Assembly (NCBI GenBank): GCA_910583555.1
Contig: CAJTXO010000025.1
Coordinates: 1 to 44,638, forward strand
Direction: 5' to 3'
Source of the DNA: an uncultured Eubacterium sp.
GTDB taxonomy: Bacteria > Bacillota > Clostridia > Lachnospirales > Lachnospiraceae
Length of the DNA stretch: 44,638 nucleotides
In this document: piece after piece, positions 1 to 6,683 of the stretch
Numbering within the stretch: position 1 is the stretch's first letter
Layout: each line of letters begins with the position of its first letter
Program-made: the position numbers and the translations under genes
Notes under the pieces: generated by a model
What the model was told of the DNA's origin: nothing
What the model saw: the letters and a program-made list of their open reading frames with translations, nothing else
Database searches by the model: none

Positions 1-13
1 TGAATTATATCAT

Positions 14-307
14 TTATTCCAGTGTAGGTGTTACAACTTTATTATACCATCTCAGTTCGTGTAAGACAGGCAGTGCAGCATGGGAAACCGGATTGGAGGG
101 GGTGTTTTTATAGGTGCTGATGTGTCCCAGCAGATAATCTGTGGATACCTCATATACGTCTGCCATTAGTTCCAGTTTTTCGATGGAAGGGGATTTGCGT
201 TCTCACTCCCAGCCGCTTAATGTTGGCTGGGAGACACCGAGCAGTTTCATGACTTCGGCAACTTTCAGGTGTTTGATCAGTCTTGCGTTCTTGAATTGTC
301 TTGGCAT
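14..307 (-). pseudogene. XRE-family HTH regulator with an in-frame stop
   Basis: Read on the minus strand, an ATG at 307 preceded by a GGAGG Shine-Dalgarno site opens a 97-codon frame. It encodes a Cro/C1-type helix-turn-helix (residues about 8-60), including LGVSQPTLSGWE and then ERKSPSIEKLELMADVY and STDYLLG. Codon 35 is TGA (plus-strand 203-205), exactly where the family normally has a small polar residue after GWE, so a single TCA-to-TGA change is the simplest explanation. The frame is otherwise open to a TAA at 14-16. The product would be a small DNA-binding repressor of the kind found in mobile elements. Either it is inactivated or the base is a sequence error. Confidence 0.75.
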
Positions 308-364
308 TTCTAAGCCTCCATTTTATAAATCATTTGTACCACTTCTACATATCTTATGGTTTCT

Positions 365-393
365 ATTATATTTCCCCAATCCCGCAATTTCAA
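365..393 (-). promoter_or_regulatory. Sigma-A promoter for the XRE gene
   Basis: On the minus strand the sequence reads TTGAAA, a 17-nt spacer, then TATAAT. The -35 lies at plus-strand 388-393 and the -10 at 365-370. It sits about 58 nt upstream of the XRE start codon and points at it, so the broken regulator still has an intact near-consensus promoter. Confidence 0.6.
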
Positions 394-684
394 GTGAAAA
401 TAGCACATGAAAATAATTATATGAAAAACCGGTTGTAAAACCGAACATAAGAACGTGTAGTAATAATAAATACAATAAAGGAGGAGCAGACAAGGGACAG
501 CATAGAAAAAATGTCAGATGTGGAATTTCTTTACAGGATGAGGGGGAGATTGTACATTCCCTTGTTATAATAACATTAGTGAATCCGGTCAGGGAGGTGG
601 AAGCGGGGCTTGGTATATGAAGATTTTGATTAAGCGGGCAGGCGGAAGCGTTGTCAGAAAATTTTCTGGTGATTACGGAGCTGT

Positions 685-867
685 TTGAAATATTCTCCGG
701 AAGCAGCGAGGGATTTGGGAAATATCAGACGGATCGTAGCAGAAGAGTTTGGGGAATCTGTCGCAGTTAAGACCATGAAACGGATTGGAAAGGGAATTCG
801 TACTTTGGAAATTGCAGAGAATGCGGGGAGTGATATATGCAAAAAGTATGGCATTATTTTACAATAG
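685..867 (+). pseudogene. Truncated ParE/RelE-type toxin remnant
   Basis: A TTG start at 685 with GGAG about 5 nt upstream opens a 60-codon frame beginning MKYSPEAARDLGNIRR. This is the N-terminal helical hairpin typical of ParE/RelE plasmid-stabilisation toxins, which bind DNA gyrase or the ribosome. The family is usually about 90-105 residues. Here the C-terminal beta-sheet, with its catalytic or target-binding residues, is missing: after residue 45 the sequence becomes unrelated and stops. I see no cognate antitoxin gene immediately upstream; 420-684 has only very short frames. It is most likely a dead toxin gene belonging to the decayed element at this end of the window. Confidence 0.5.
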
Positions 868-1314
868 GAGCGAAAATCTTTTTTCTTGTGTTTTAACGCT
901 CCATCTGTTATAGTAAAAATATCAGTTTCAAAAATCACAGCAAAGTGATTTATAGTTTTCGGTTTATACAGTGTCTGAAAAATACCATCTTTAGGCATTT
1001 TTTTGTTGCAGAAATTATTGTGCAGATAAATGTAAAGGACTATCTGCCTGAAAAACAATCGAATATCCAGAGTTAAAGACTCAAAAGCACACAGGGAATC
1101 AGTTCATTCTTTGTGTGTTTTTTTCGTTTATGAGAAGTTTCAACGAGTTCAAAGGGCAGCGGTTTTCAGCCAGCCCTTTTCATCATAGATCGGAGCGGAG
1201 TATGCTCCCCCAACCTAATTACCGGGGAGCGTATGCTGCCCGTCTATATAAACCAAACAGCCACAGAAGTGGCAAAACAATTATGGCACAGAATGTGTGC
1301 GGAAGGAGGCAACA
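868..1314. other. Non-coding stretch with three hairpins
   Basis: No convincing gene is visible here. A terminator-like hairpin lies at 1083-1124 (see separate entry). A second inverted repeat pairs AAAGGGC (1151-1157) with GCCCTTT (1173-1179). A third, strong hairpin has an 11-bp stem (1200-1210 with 1224-1234, CTCCCC/GGGGAG core) and a 13-nt loop. The last two lie in the leader of the small gene starting at 1315 and may control element genes, but I can assign no known RNA family. Confidence 0.4.
1083..1124 (+). terminator. Probable rho-independent terminator
   Basis: GCACACA (1087-1093) pairs with TGTGTGT (from about 1112) with one G-T wobble, and is followed by a run of T residues on the plus strand. 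The hairpin separates the toxin remnant from the excisionase region. Confidence 0.45.
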
Positions 1315-1527
1315 ATGGTTCTATATCTGAAAGCAGAATCGGATATTCCGGATTTGGTGATTGACTTTATCGAGGTGAAGCTGAAATCCGGAAAGGTCAT
1401 ATCCCTGATATGGGATGAAAGTGAGTTTGACAGAAAGGATGGATATCTGGATGCCAGATACAAGGAAAAACATTATGGAGAAAAAGAAAGAAGTTCCAAT
1501 ATGGGAGAAGGCATGTATGACTATTGA
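1315..1527 (+). CDS. Small hypothetical protein upstream of and overlapping excisionase
   Basis: An ATG at 1315 follows GGAAGGAGG, an excellent ribosome-binding site, and encodes about 70 residues (MVLYLKAESDIPDLVIDFIE...). The chain has alternating hydrophobic and charged residues with a short beta-rich core (IEVKLKSGKVISLIWDESEF) and a charged C-terminal tail. I do not recognise a named family, and no membrane segment or catalytic motif is visible. The 3' end overlaps the downstream excisionase gene by 53 nt in another frame, which suggests translational coupling or that the C-terminal part is spurious. Its position just before xis and int matches small accessory genes at the ends of Tn916-type conjugative elements. 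Confidence 0.45.
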   Translation: MVLYLKAESDIPDLVIDFIEVKLKSGKVISLIWDESEFDRKDGYLDARYKEKHYGEKERSSNMGEGMYDY

Positions 1528-1678
1528 AGAGGCAGCAGCTTATAGCAATATTGGAATGAACAAGGTAGATGAACTGGCAAAGACACCACGTTGCCCTTTT
1601 GTGTTGTATGTGGGCCGTAAGAAATTAATCAAACGGAAAAAGTTTGAACGGTTTATCAGTGAAAATGTTGAAGTGTAA
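1475..1678 (+). CDS. xis: Tn916-type excisionase
   Basis: This 67-residue protein starts at an ATG preceded by AAGGA and contains VPIWEKACMTIEEAAAYS, then a winged-helix core with LIKRKKFERFI. This matches the layout of Tn916 Xis (about 67 residues): a conserved IWE...TIEEAA helix and a basic KRKxFE wing that contacts DNA. Excisionase bends the arm sites of the element so that integrase excises rather than integrates. It lies directly upstream of the damaged integrase, the normal xis-int order. The reading frame itself is intact, so excisionase may outlive its partner. The longer frame open from 1415 lacks its own ribosome-binding site and overlaps the preceding gene, so 1475 was chosen. Confidence 0.75.
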   Translation: MEKKKEVPIWEKACMTIEEAAAYSNIGMNKVDELAKTPRCPFVLYVGRKKLIKRKKFERFISENVEV

Positions 1679-1786
1679 GTCAGGAATTAAAATATTGAAT
1701 TGGCAAGAGAATATGGACTTATGGGCTGTTATATGGTAATATATAAGTTACTGTATTAGGGTTTCTTTATTGAGGAGTTGCAAAAT

Positions 1787-2800
1787 ATGGGAAAAGACTT
1801 AAAAGGGAAGGAGCTGGGCGTTGGAATAACCCAACAGAAAATGGGTTATATTCGGCAAGGTTTGTAGATAAATTTGGTAAACGCAGACAGAAGCGGTTCA
1901 AAAAGTTGCAGGAATGCAGACAGTGGATTGCAGATGCAACCTATGTAGATGAGCATAGTAACATCTTACAGGCAACGGATATTATGGTAGATGCATGGTT
2001 TGATTATTGGATTGATATCAAGAAAAAGATGGTGAGACCTAATACGGTCCGCAATTATACGGAAACGATACAATCGGAATATTAAGAAAATCATTGGGAA
2101 AATGCTGTTGTCGGAAGTAAAACCTCTGCACTGTCAGAAGATATTTAGTGATATGGCTGATGAAGATTATCGGACAAGCACGATCTATCAGACAAGAATT
2201 GCTCTATTCAATATGTTAGAGTTTGCCAAAGAAAATGATGTGATCCGCTATAATCCATGCAAGAAGTCAGTGAAGAGTGACATGGGTGAACCTTTGCAGA
2301 AAAAGGAGGCGCTGACGGTAGACGTACAGAAAGTGTTTTTGGAGTATGCGAAAGGTCAGAGTTATGAATATCAGTATCGTTTTATTCTGCAGACCGGGTT
2401 ACGGACTGGTGAATTGGTTGCTTTGAAATGGGAAGATATAGATTTCCAGAACAAGACACTGAAGATTCAGCGGTCTATGGAGTACAGATATTCGGTAGGC
2501 GAGTGGAGAATTGGAGAACCCAAGAGCAAATCGGGTTATATGACGATTCCCAAGAACAGTACATACGATACGGCTCTGTTTAAGATTTGCGATAAGGCAC
2601 AGATTCCGAGATTTTCCATGCATGTATTGCGCCACACATTTGCGACCAGATGTATCGAAGGCGGCATGAAGCCAAAAACGCTGCAGATTATTCTGGGACA
2701 TTCCAATATTGGAATTACTATGAATTTATATGTTCACACTACCGAGGAGGAAAAGTTAAAAGAAATCGAATCGGTAGCGGATGCCCTTAATGTTGTATAA
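1787..2800 (+). pseudogene. int: Tn916-type tyrosine integrase, frameshifted and internally deleted
   Basis: The start is an ATG at 1787 after GAGGAG. The frame is lost at an A-run near 1837-1840, where one A appears to be missing, and regained by an extra A near 2064-2067. In between, the second frame reads GLYSARFVDKFGKRRQKRF and ends YTE; after the second shift it reads RYNRNIKKIIGKM. From 2102 the core-binding and catalytic domains read on in the original frame: TGLRTGELVALKWEDID (catalytic Arg), HVLRHTFATRC (His-x-x-Arg), GHSN and the tyrosine in MNLYVHTT. Around YMTIP/KNSTYDTALF the segment between the beta-hairpin and the His-x-x-Arg box is about 35-40 residues shorter than in relatives as I remember them, implying an in-frame deletion that may remove part of the catalytic-lysine region. 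Total length is about 338 codons against roughly 390-405 for the family. The element is probably immobile through its own integrase. Confidence 0.8.
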
Positions 2801-2823
2801 AAATGGTGCACTAAATGGTGCAC
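2801..2823 (+). repeat. Paired 11-bp direct repeats after the integrase
   Basis: AAATGGTGCAC occurs at 2801-2811 and again at 2813-2823, one base apart, immediately after the integrase stop. Short direct repeats in this position are typical arm-type binding sites of Tn916-family integrases, so this probably marks the element end beside ychF. The exact attachment core cannot be fixed because the other end lies outside the window. Confidence 0.5.
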
Positions 2824-2879
2824 CTAGCAGTAAGGGTATGTCAGAAAAGCCATAAAATAAAGGAATTTTAGAAGGAGTA

Positions 2880-2933
2880 AAATCCTCTCCTCGCCGTAGG
2901 CTCGGATTTTGCTTCGCAAAACAAGGAGGATTT
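2880..2933 (+). promoter_or_regulatory. Folded ychF leader that can mask its ribosome-binding site
   Basis: AAATCCTC (2880-2887) pairs perfectly with GAGGATTT (2926-2933), which contains the ychF Shine-Dalgarno GGAGGA (2925-2930). Inside lie two smaller hairpins: GCC-GTA-GGC (2893-2901) and TTTTGC-TTC-GCAAAA (2907-2921). Together they form a plausible three-way junction. No known riboswitch class is recognised. Confidence 0.4.
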
Positions 2934-2938
2934 GAAAA

Positions 2939-4036
2939 ATGAAACTAGGAATCGTAGGACTCCCCAACGTAGGAAAAAGCACACTTTTTAACTCCCTGAC
3001 AAAAGCCGGCGCAGAATCCGCGAACTATCCATTCTGCACGATCGACCCCAATGTCGGCGTCGTCCCCGTCCCGGACGAGCGCCTCGAAGTACTCGGCGAG
3101 ATGCACCATTCGGCAAAGATCGTGCCGGCGGCGATCGAATTCGTGGATATAGCCGGCCTGGTGAAAGGGGCCTCGAAGGGAGAGGGACTGGGGAACCAGT
3201 TCTTATCCAATATCCGCGAGGTGGACGCGATCGTACACGTTGTGAGATGTTTTGAGGATAGCAATATCGTTCATGTGGATGGAAACGTAGATCCGCTTCG
3301 CGACATCGAAACGATCAATCTCGAACTGATCTTTTCCGATATCGAGATATTGGAGCGGCGCATCGCTAAGAGCGTGAAGGCGGCGAGGGCCGATAAAAAG
3401 CTGGCGGGCGAGGTGGACATGCTCAACCGGCTGAAAAGCTTTTTGGAAGAGGGCCATCTGGCAAAAAACTTCGAATGCAAAAGCGAAGATGAAGAGAACT
3501 GGTTTGGCGAATACAATCTGCTGACGGCGAAGCCGGTCATCTATGCGGCAAATGTGGCAGAAGACGATCTGGCGGACGACGGGGTCTCAAATACACAGGT
3601 AACGCAGGTGCGGGAGTTCGCGAAGGAAGAAAAGTCCGAGGTGTTTGTCATCTGCGCGCAGATCGAGCAGGAAATCGCCGAACTGGATGAGGACGAGAAA
3701 AAAATGTTTCTCGAGGATCTGGGGCTGGCGGAGTCCGGACTGGAAAAACTCATACGGGCCAGTTACCGGATCCTCGGGCTGATCAGTTACCTGACGAGCG
3801 GTGAGCAGGAGACGAAGGCTTGGACGATCACCAAAGGGACGAAGGCGCCTCAGGCGGCAGGCAAGATACACACCGATTTTGAGCGGGGATTTATCCGGGC
3901 CGAAGTAGTCAGCTACGAGAACCTCGTGGAGAACGGTGGTTACAATGGAGCGAGGGAAAAAGGACTCGTCCGCTCCGAGGGAAAAGAATACGTCGTACAG
4001 GACGGGGACGTCGTATTATTCCGGTTTAATGTGTAA
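2939..4036 (+). CDS. ychF: Redox-regulated ATPase YchF (Ola1 family)
   Basis: This 365-residue cytosolic P-loop protein of the Obg superfamily binds ribosomes and hydrolyses ATP in preference to GTP. It has a role in stress and translational control. The N-terminal G1 loop is GLPNVGKST (residues 7-15), with FVDIAGLVKGASKGEGLGN as G3. The G4 region NVAEDD (near residue 206) has the altered NxxE-type specificity motif that gives YchF its ATP preference. A coiled-coil insert (about 125-175) and a C-terminal TGS domain with FERGFIRAEV and VQDGDVVLFRFNV complete the family architecture at normal length. The GGAGGA site 8 nt upstream fixes the start. It is followed after 47 nt by lgt, so the two are probably co-transcribed. 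Confidence 0.97.
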   Translation: MKLGIVGLPNVGKSTLFNSLTKAGAESANYPFCTIDPNVGVVPVPDERLEVLGEMHHSAKIVPAAIEFVDIAGLVKGASKGEGLGNQFLSNIREVDAIVHVVRCFEDSNIVHVDGNVDPLRDIETINLELIFSDIEILERRIAKSVKAARADKKLAGEVDMLNRLKSFLEEGHLAKNFECKSEDEENWFGEYNLLTAKPVIYAANVAEDDLADDGVSNTQVTQVREFAKEEKSEVFVICAQIEQEIAELDEDEKKMFLEDLGLAESGLEKLIRASYRILGLISYLTSGEQETKAWTITKGTKAPQAAGKIHTDFERGFIRAEVVSYENLVENGGYNGAREKGLVRSEGKEYVVQDGDVVLFRFNV

Positions 4037-4083
4037 TGGAATGACATGCCGGCGGTGACGGCGTGTTGGAATGGAGGTATGAT

Positions 4084-5139
4084 ATGAGCGCGGAAGCGGC
4101 GGACATTGCATTTCCCAATTTAGGAATATATATTTCGGAATTGCCGAAGGGATTTACGATCGGAGGGTTTACGATCGCGTGTTACGGCATTATCATGGCA
4201 CTCAGTATGATGGCGGGGCTCTGGATCGTCTGCGTACAGGCGAAGAGGACGGGACAGAAAACGGAGACATACATTGATTTTGCTCTGTATGCCATCGTGT
4301 TTTCGCTGATCGGGGCCAGGCTTTATTATGTTGCCTTCAGCTGGGATTCCTATAAAAATGATCTCTGGCAGATCTTTAATACGCGGGGCGGCGGTATGGC
4401 GCTGTACGGAAGCGTAATTGCGGCGATCATTACGGCGGTTGTGTACTGTAAGGTGAAACATCAGAACTTTTTTTTGCTGGCTGATACGTCGGTGGCGGGA
4501 CTCGTACTGGGACAGATCATCGGGCGGTATGGAAATTTCTTTAACCGGGAGGCTTTTGGGGAATATACGGATAACCTGTTCGCCATGCGGCTCCGGGTGG
4601 ACCAGGTGAATACGTCCAATATTACGGAGCTGATGCGGGAGCATATACAGACGGTGGACGGGGTCAGTTACATACAGGTGCATCCCACCTTTTTATATGA
4701 GTCGCTTTGGAATGTGATGGTATTAGTTCTTATATTGGTGCTGACGAAGAAAAAGAAAGTGAACGGGGAGATCTTCCTCCTCTACATGGTCGGGTACGCG
4801 CTCGGCCGCGTGTGGATCGAGGGACTGCGGACCGACCAGCTGCAGATTGGGGCGACGGGGATCGCCGTCTCGCAGTTGCTGGCAGGCCTGATCGCCGTAG
4901 TCGGTATCGGCGCGTGGGTCATTGTCCGGATCTGCCTGAGGAAGAAGGAAAGTCCGGGGGAGGACGGAGCGAAAAGATCCGCTATAGAGGAAACGAAAAA
5001 GGAATCTCTGGAAGGAGTGAAGGAATCCGTCATAGAGGAAACGGAGCGGGGTTCTCTGGACGGAGCGAAAAGATCCGTTATAGAGGAAACGGAGCAGGAA
5101 TGTCTGGAAAAAGAAACGATACGGGATGAGGACGCGTGA
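4084..5139 (+). CDS. lgt: Prolipoprotein diacylglyceryl transferase with repeated acidic tail
   Basis: Lgt moves the diacylglyceryl group of phosphatidylglycerol onto the lipobox cysteine of prolipoproteins in the cytoplasmic membrane. The 351-residue product has about seven hydrophobic segments. It carries the family signature GRYGNFFNREAFG, RGGGMALYGSVI, HPTFLYESLWN and a late RVWIEGLRTD containing the conserved arginine and glutamate. GGAGGT just upstream selects the ATG at 4084 over a TTG at 4063. The C-terminal 55 residues are unusual: three imperfect 16-residue repeats (about 295-342), rich in Glu and Lys, extend a cytoplasmic tail most family members lack. The stop overlaps the start of the next gene (GTGA), indicating translational coupling. 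Confidence 0.95.
   Translation: MSAEAADIAFPNLGIYISELPKGFTIGGFTIACYGIIMALSMMAGLWIVCVQAKRTGQKTETYIDFALYAIVFSLIGARLYYVAFSWDSYKNDLWQIFNTRGGGMALYGSVIAAIITAVVYCKVKHQNFFLLADTSVAGLVLGQIIGRYGNFFNREAFGEYTDNLFAMRLRVDQVNTSNITELMREHIQTVDGVSYIQVHPTFLYESLWNVMVLVLILVLTKKKKVNGEIFLLYMVGYALGRVWIEGLRTDQLQIGATGIAVSQLLAGLIAVVGIGAWVIVRICLRKKESPGEDGAKRSAIEETKKESLEGVKESVIEETERGSLDGAKRSVIEETEQECLEKETIRDEDA
4966..5109 (+). repeat. Three 48-bp in-frame tandem repeats in lgt
   Basis: Units at 4966-5013, 5014-5061 and 5062-5109 each begin GGAG(C/T)GAA and carry ATAGAGGAAACG at the same offset. Being exact multiples of three, they add 16 residues each, with an IEET core. They look like slippage or recombination duplications that have since diverged. 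Confidence 0.85.
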
Positions 5140-5912
5140 GGATCATGAGAGAAGAATTTTCAAGAAGCGCCTTGCTTTTAGGCGAATGGGCAGTCGAACT
5201 GCTCGCCCGGAAAACCGTGGCGGTGTTTGGTCTTGGCGGCGTGGGGGGATTTGCGGTCGAGGCGCTGGCGCGGAGCGGGGTGGGGACGCTGCATCTCGTG
5301 GATCACGACACGGTCAGCCGTTCCAATATCAACCGCCAGATCATCGCCCTGCATTCCACCGTGGGAAAACAAAAAACAGAGGTGCTGAAACAGCGGGTAC
5401 TCGATATCAACCCGGAGGCGGCCGTGCAGGTGCACGATTGCTTTTTTCTGCCGGACAATGCAGAGGAATTCGATTTTTCTTCCTATGATTATGTAGTCGA
5501 TGCGGTGGATACGGTGACGGCCAAACTCGAACTTGCCGCGCGGGCGCAGAGGGCAGGCGTTCCGGTCATAAGCTGCATGGGAGCAGGGAACAAGCTGGAT
5601 CCCACGGCGTTCGAGGTGGCGGATATTACCCAAACATCCGTGTGCCCGCTCGCGCGGGTCATGCGGCGGGAATTAAAAAAGCGCGGCGTGGAACATCTCA
5701 AGGTCGTGTATTCCAAAGAAATGCCGGTCAAAACCCCTGCAAGCCATGGGCAGACGGAGCCGGATGGTGTCGGGGACATGGAGAGCGGCAGCGGCCATGG
5801 CCGCGAACAAGATGGTGGTCGTATTCCGGGGAGCGTGGCCTTTGTTCCGTCAGTAGCCGGACTGATTCTGGCTGGAGAAGTCATCCGGGATCTGTGCGCA
5901 GAGATCCAATGA
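5136..5912 (+). CDS. tcdA: tRNA threonylcarbamoyladenosine dehydratase (TcdA/CsdL-like, E1/ThiF fold)
   Basis: The 258-residue protein has the E1-like adenylation fold. VAVFGLGGVGGFAVEALARSG is the nucleotide-binding glycine loop (about residues 28-48), followed by DHDTVSRSNINRQ with the adenylate-contacting Asp, Asn and Arg, then VVDAVDTVTAK. The EFSRSALLLGEWAVE N-terminus and the ending VAFVPSVAGLILAGEVIRDL are typical of TcdA. This enzyme uses ATP to cyclise t6A37 in ANN-decoding tRNAs to ct6A. The GTG at 5136 overlaps the lgt stop; an ATG at 5145 is an alternative. A low-complexity Gly/Glu/His segment (about 202-232) replaces the short linker seen in relatives. It is the last gene of the ychF-lgt unit, before a terminator. 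Confidence 0.88.
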   Translation: MRIMREEFSRSALLLGEWAVELLARKTVAVFGLGGVGGFAVEALARSGVGTLHLVDHDTVSRSNINRQIIALHSTVGKQKTEVLKQRVLDINPEAAVQVHDCFFLPDNAEEFDFSSYDYVVDAVDTVTAKLELAARAQRAGVPVISCMGAGNKLDPTAFEVADITQTSVCPLARVMRRELKKRGVEHLKVVYSKEMPVKTPASHGQTEPDGVGDMESGSGHGREQDGGRIPGSVAFVPSVAGLILAGEVIRDLCAEIQ

Positions 5913-5948
5913 GGGGAATAATTGATAAGAAAAGTATAAAGAAAATGT

Positions 5949-5985
5949 AAACACCACATCTAGTGCCGGGTGAGGTGTTTTTTTT
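5949..5985 (+). terminator. Terminator after the tcdA-like gene
   Basis: AAACACC (5949-5955) pairs with GGTGTTT (5974-5980), followed by an uninterrupted T run to 5985. The left arm is also part of a longer alternative inverted repeat (5952-6006). Confidence 0.75.
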
Positions 5986-6006
5986 GCGCCTGAACTAGAT
6001 GTGGTG
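5952..6006 (+). repeat. 13-bp perfect inverted repeat enclosing the terminator
   Basis: CACCACATCTAGT (5952-5964) is exactly complementary to ACTAGATGTGGTG (5994-6006), with 29 nt between. It shares its left arm with the T-run terminator hairpin, so the two structures exclude each other. Confidence 0.7.
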
Positions 6007-6069
6007 CCAGAACAGATGGTTTGTTCCCGGAAAAACGTTAGTTTGGGTCAAAACTGTGGCAAAAAAAGC

Positions 6070-6098
6070 TTGCTTTTATCCCAAAAGTGGAGTAGAAT
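6070..6098 (+). promoter_or_regulatory. Promoter of the dcw cluster (mraZ promoter)
   Basis: TTGCTT (6070-6075), a 17-nt spacer and TAGAAT (6093-6098) form a good vegetative promoter. One GTGGA element (6087-6091) lies inside the spacer and four more lie downstream, so a bound MraZ would cover the polymerase site. Confidence 0.65.
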
Positions 6099-6143
6099 CT
6101 AATTAAAAGTGGAGCAAAGTGGAGTGAAGTGGAACGAAGTGGA
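6087..6143 (+). promoter_or_regulatory. MraZ-type operator: five GTGGA repeats, four on a 10-bp period
   Basis: GTGGA occurs at 6087, 6109, 6119, 6129 and 6139. The last four are spaced exactly 10 bp apart, one helical turn, mostly preceded by AA. MraZ proteins are known to bind tandem short GTGG/TGGG-type direct repeats with regular 10-bp spacing upstream of their own gene. The last copies lie between the promoter and the mraZ start codon, which suits autorepression. Confidence 0.75.
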
Positions 6144-6158
6144 AGTTGGTGAAATCTT

Positions 6159-6587
6159 ATGTTCATGGGTACCTATGATCACAGCATCGATACGAAGGGC
6201 AGAGTGATCGTCCCAGCGAAGTTTCGGGAAACGCTGGGAGATTCTTTTGTTGTGACACTCGGCCTGGACGGATGTCTGTTTGTGTACCCGAACGAGGAAT
6301 GGGAAGATTTCGTCAGACAGTTAAAAGAGCTTCCGGGAAGCAAGGAAGCCCGCAAGTTACAGAGATACTTCATGGCAGGCGCTGCACCCTGTGATGTGGA
6401 CAAGCAGGGGCGGGTACTGATCCCGTCCAACCTGCGGGAAAAGGCGGAACTGGAAAAGGATATCGTTTTTGTAGGCGTGATGAGCAAGATTGAGATCTGG
6501 AGCAGGAAACGATGGGATGAAAACGATGATTTTGATAACGTAGACGATATCGCGGAGCACATGTCAGAATTTGGCCTGTCGTATTAA
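6159..6587 (+). CDS. mraZ: Transcriptional regulator MraZ
   Basis: The 142-residue protein has two SpoVT/AbrB-like beta-barrel half domains. The first begins MFMGTYDHSIDTKGRVIVPAKFR, and the second has CDVDKQGRVLIPSNLREKA (about 82-100); the repeated DxxGR(V)x(I/V)P motif is the DNA-binding signature. MraZ forms a ring-shaped oligomer and represses the division and cell-wall operon it heads. The GTGGA repeats directly upstream are its likely operator. An ATG at 6165 is possible, but MF-MG is the common family start. It leads the long co-directional cluster to secG. Confidence 0.96.
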   Translation: MFMGTYDHSIDTKGRVIVPAKFRETLGDSFVVTLGLDGCLFVYPNEEWEDFVRQLKELPGSKEARKLQRYFMAGAAPCDVDKQGRVLIPSNLREKAELEKDIVFVGVMSKIEIWSRKRWDENDDFDNVDDIAEHMSEFGLSY

Positions 6588-6683
6588 AAAAGACGGGACA
6601 GAGGCCGGGATCAGCAGTTGGCAACAGGAGCCATTAGGCACAACGATGGCATATGGAAATCATGCGGCAGAATGAGAGGAAAA

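Noticed and set aside
203..205. TGA in the XRE gene as a selenocysteine or recoded codon
   Set aside because: The position takes a small polar residue in the family and no SECIS-like hairpin follows; a point mutation is simpler.
4707..5129. A long Arg/Gly-rich open frame inside lgt
   Set aside because: It is an out-of-frame shadow of the lgt coding region with low-complexity composition.
6087..6143. Short repeats considered as a CRISPR array
   Set aside because: Units are 5 bp with 5-bp spacers, directly over the mraZ promoter; this is an operator, not an array.
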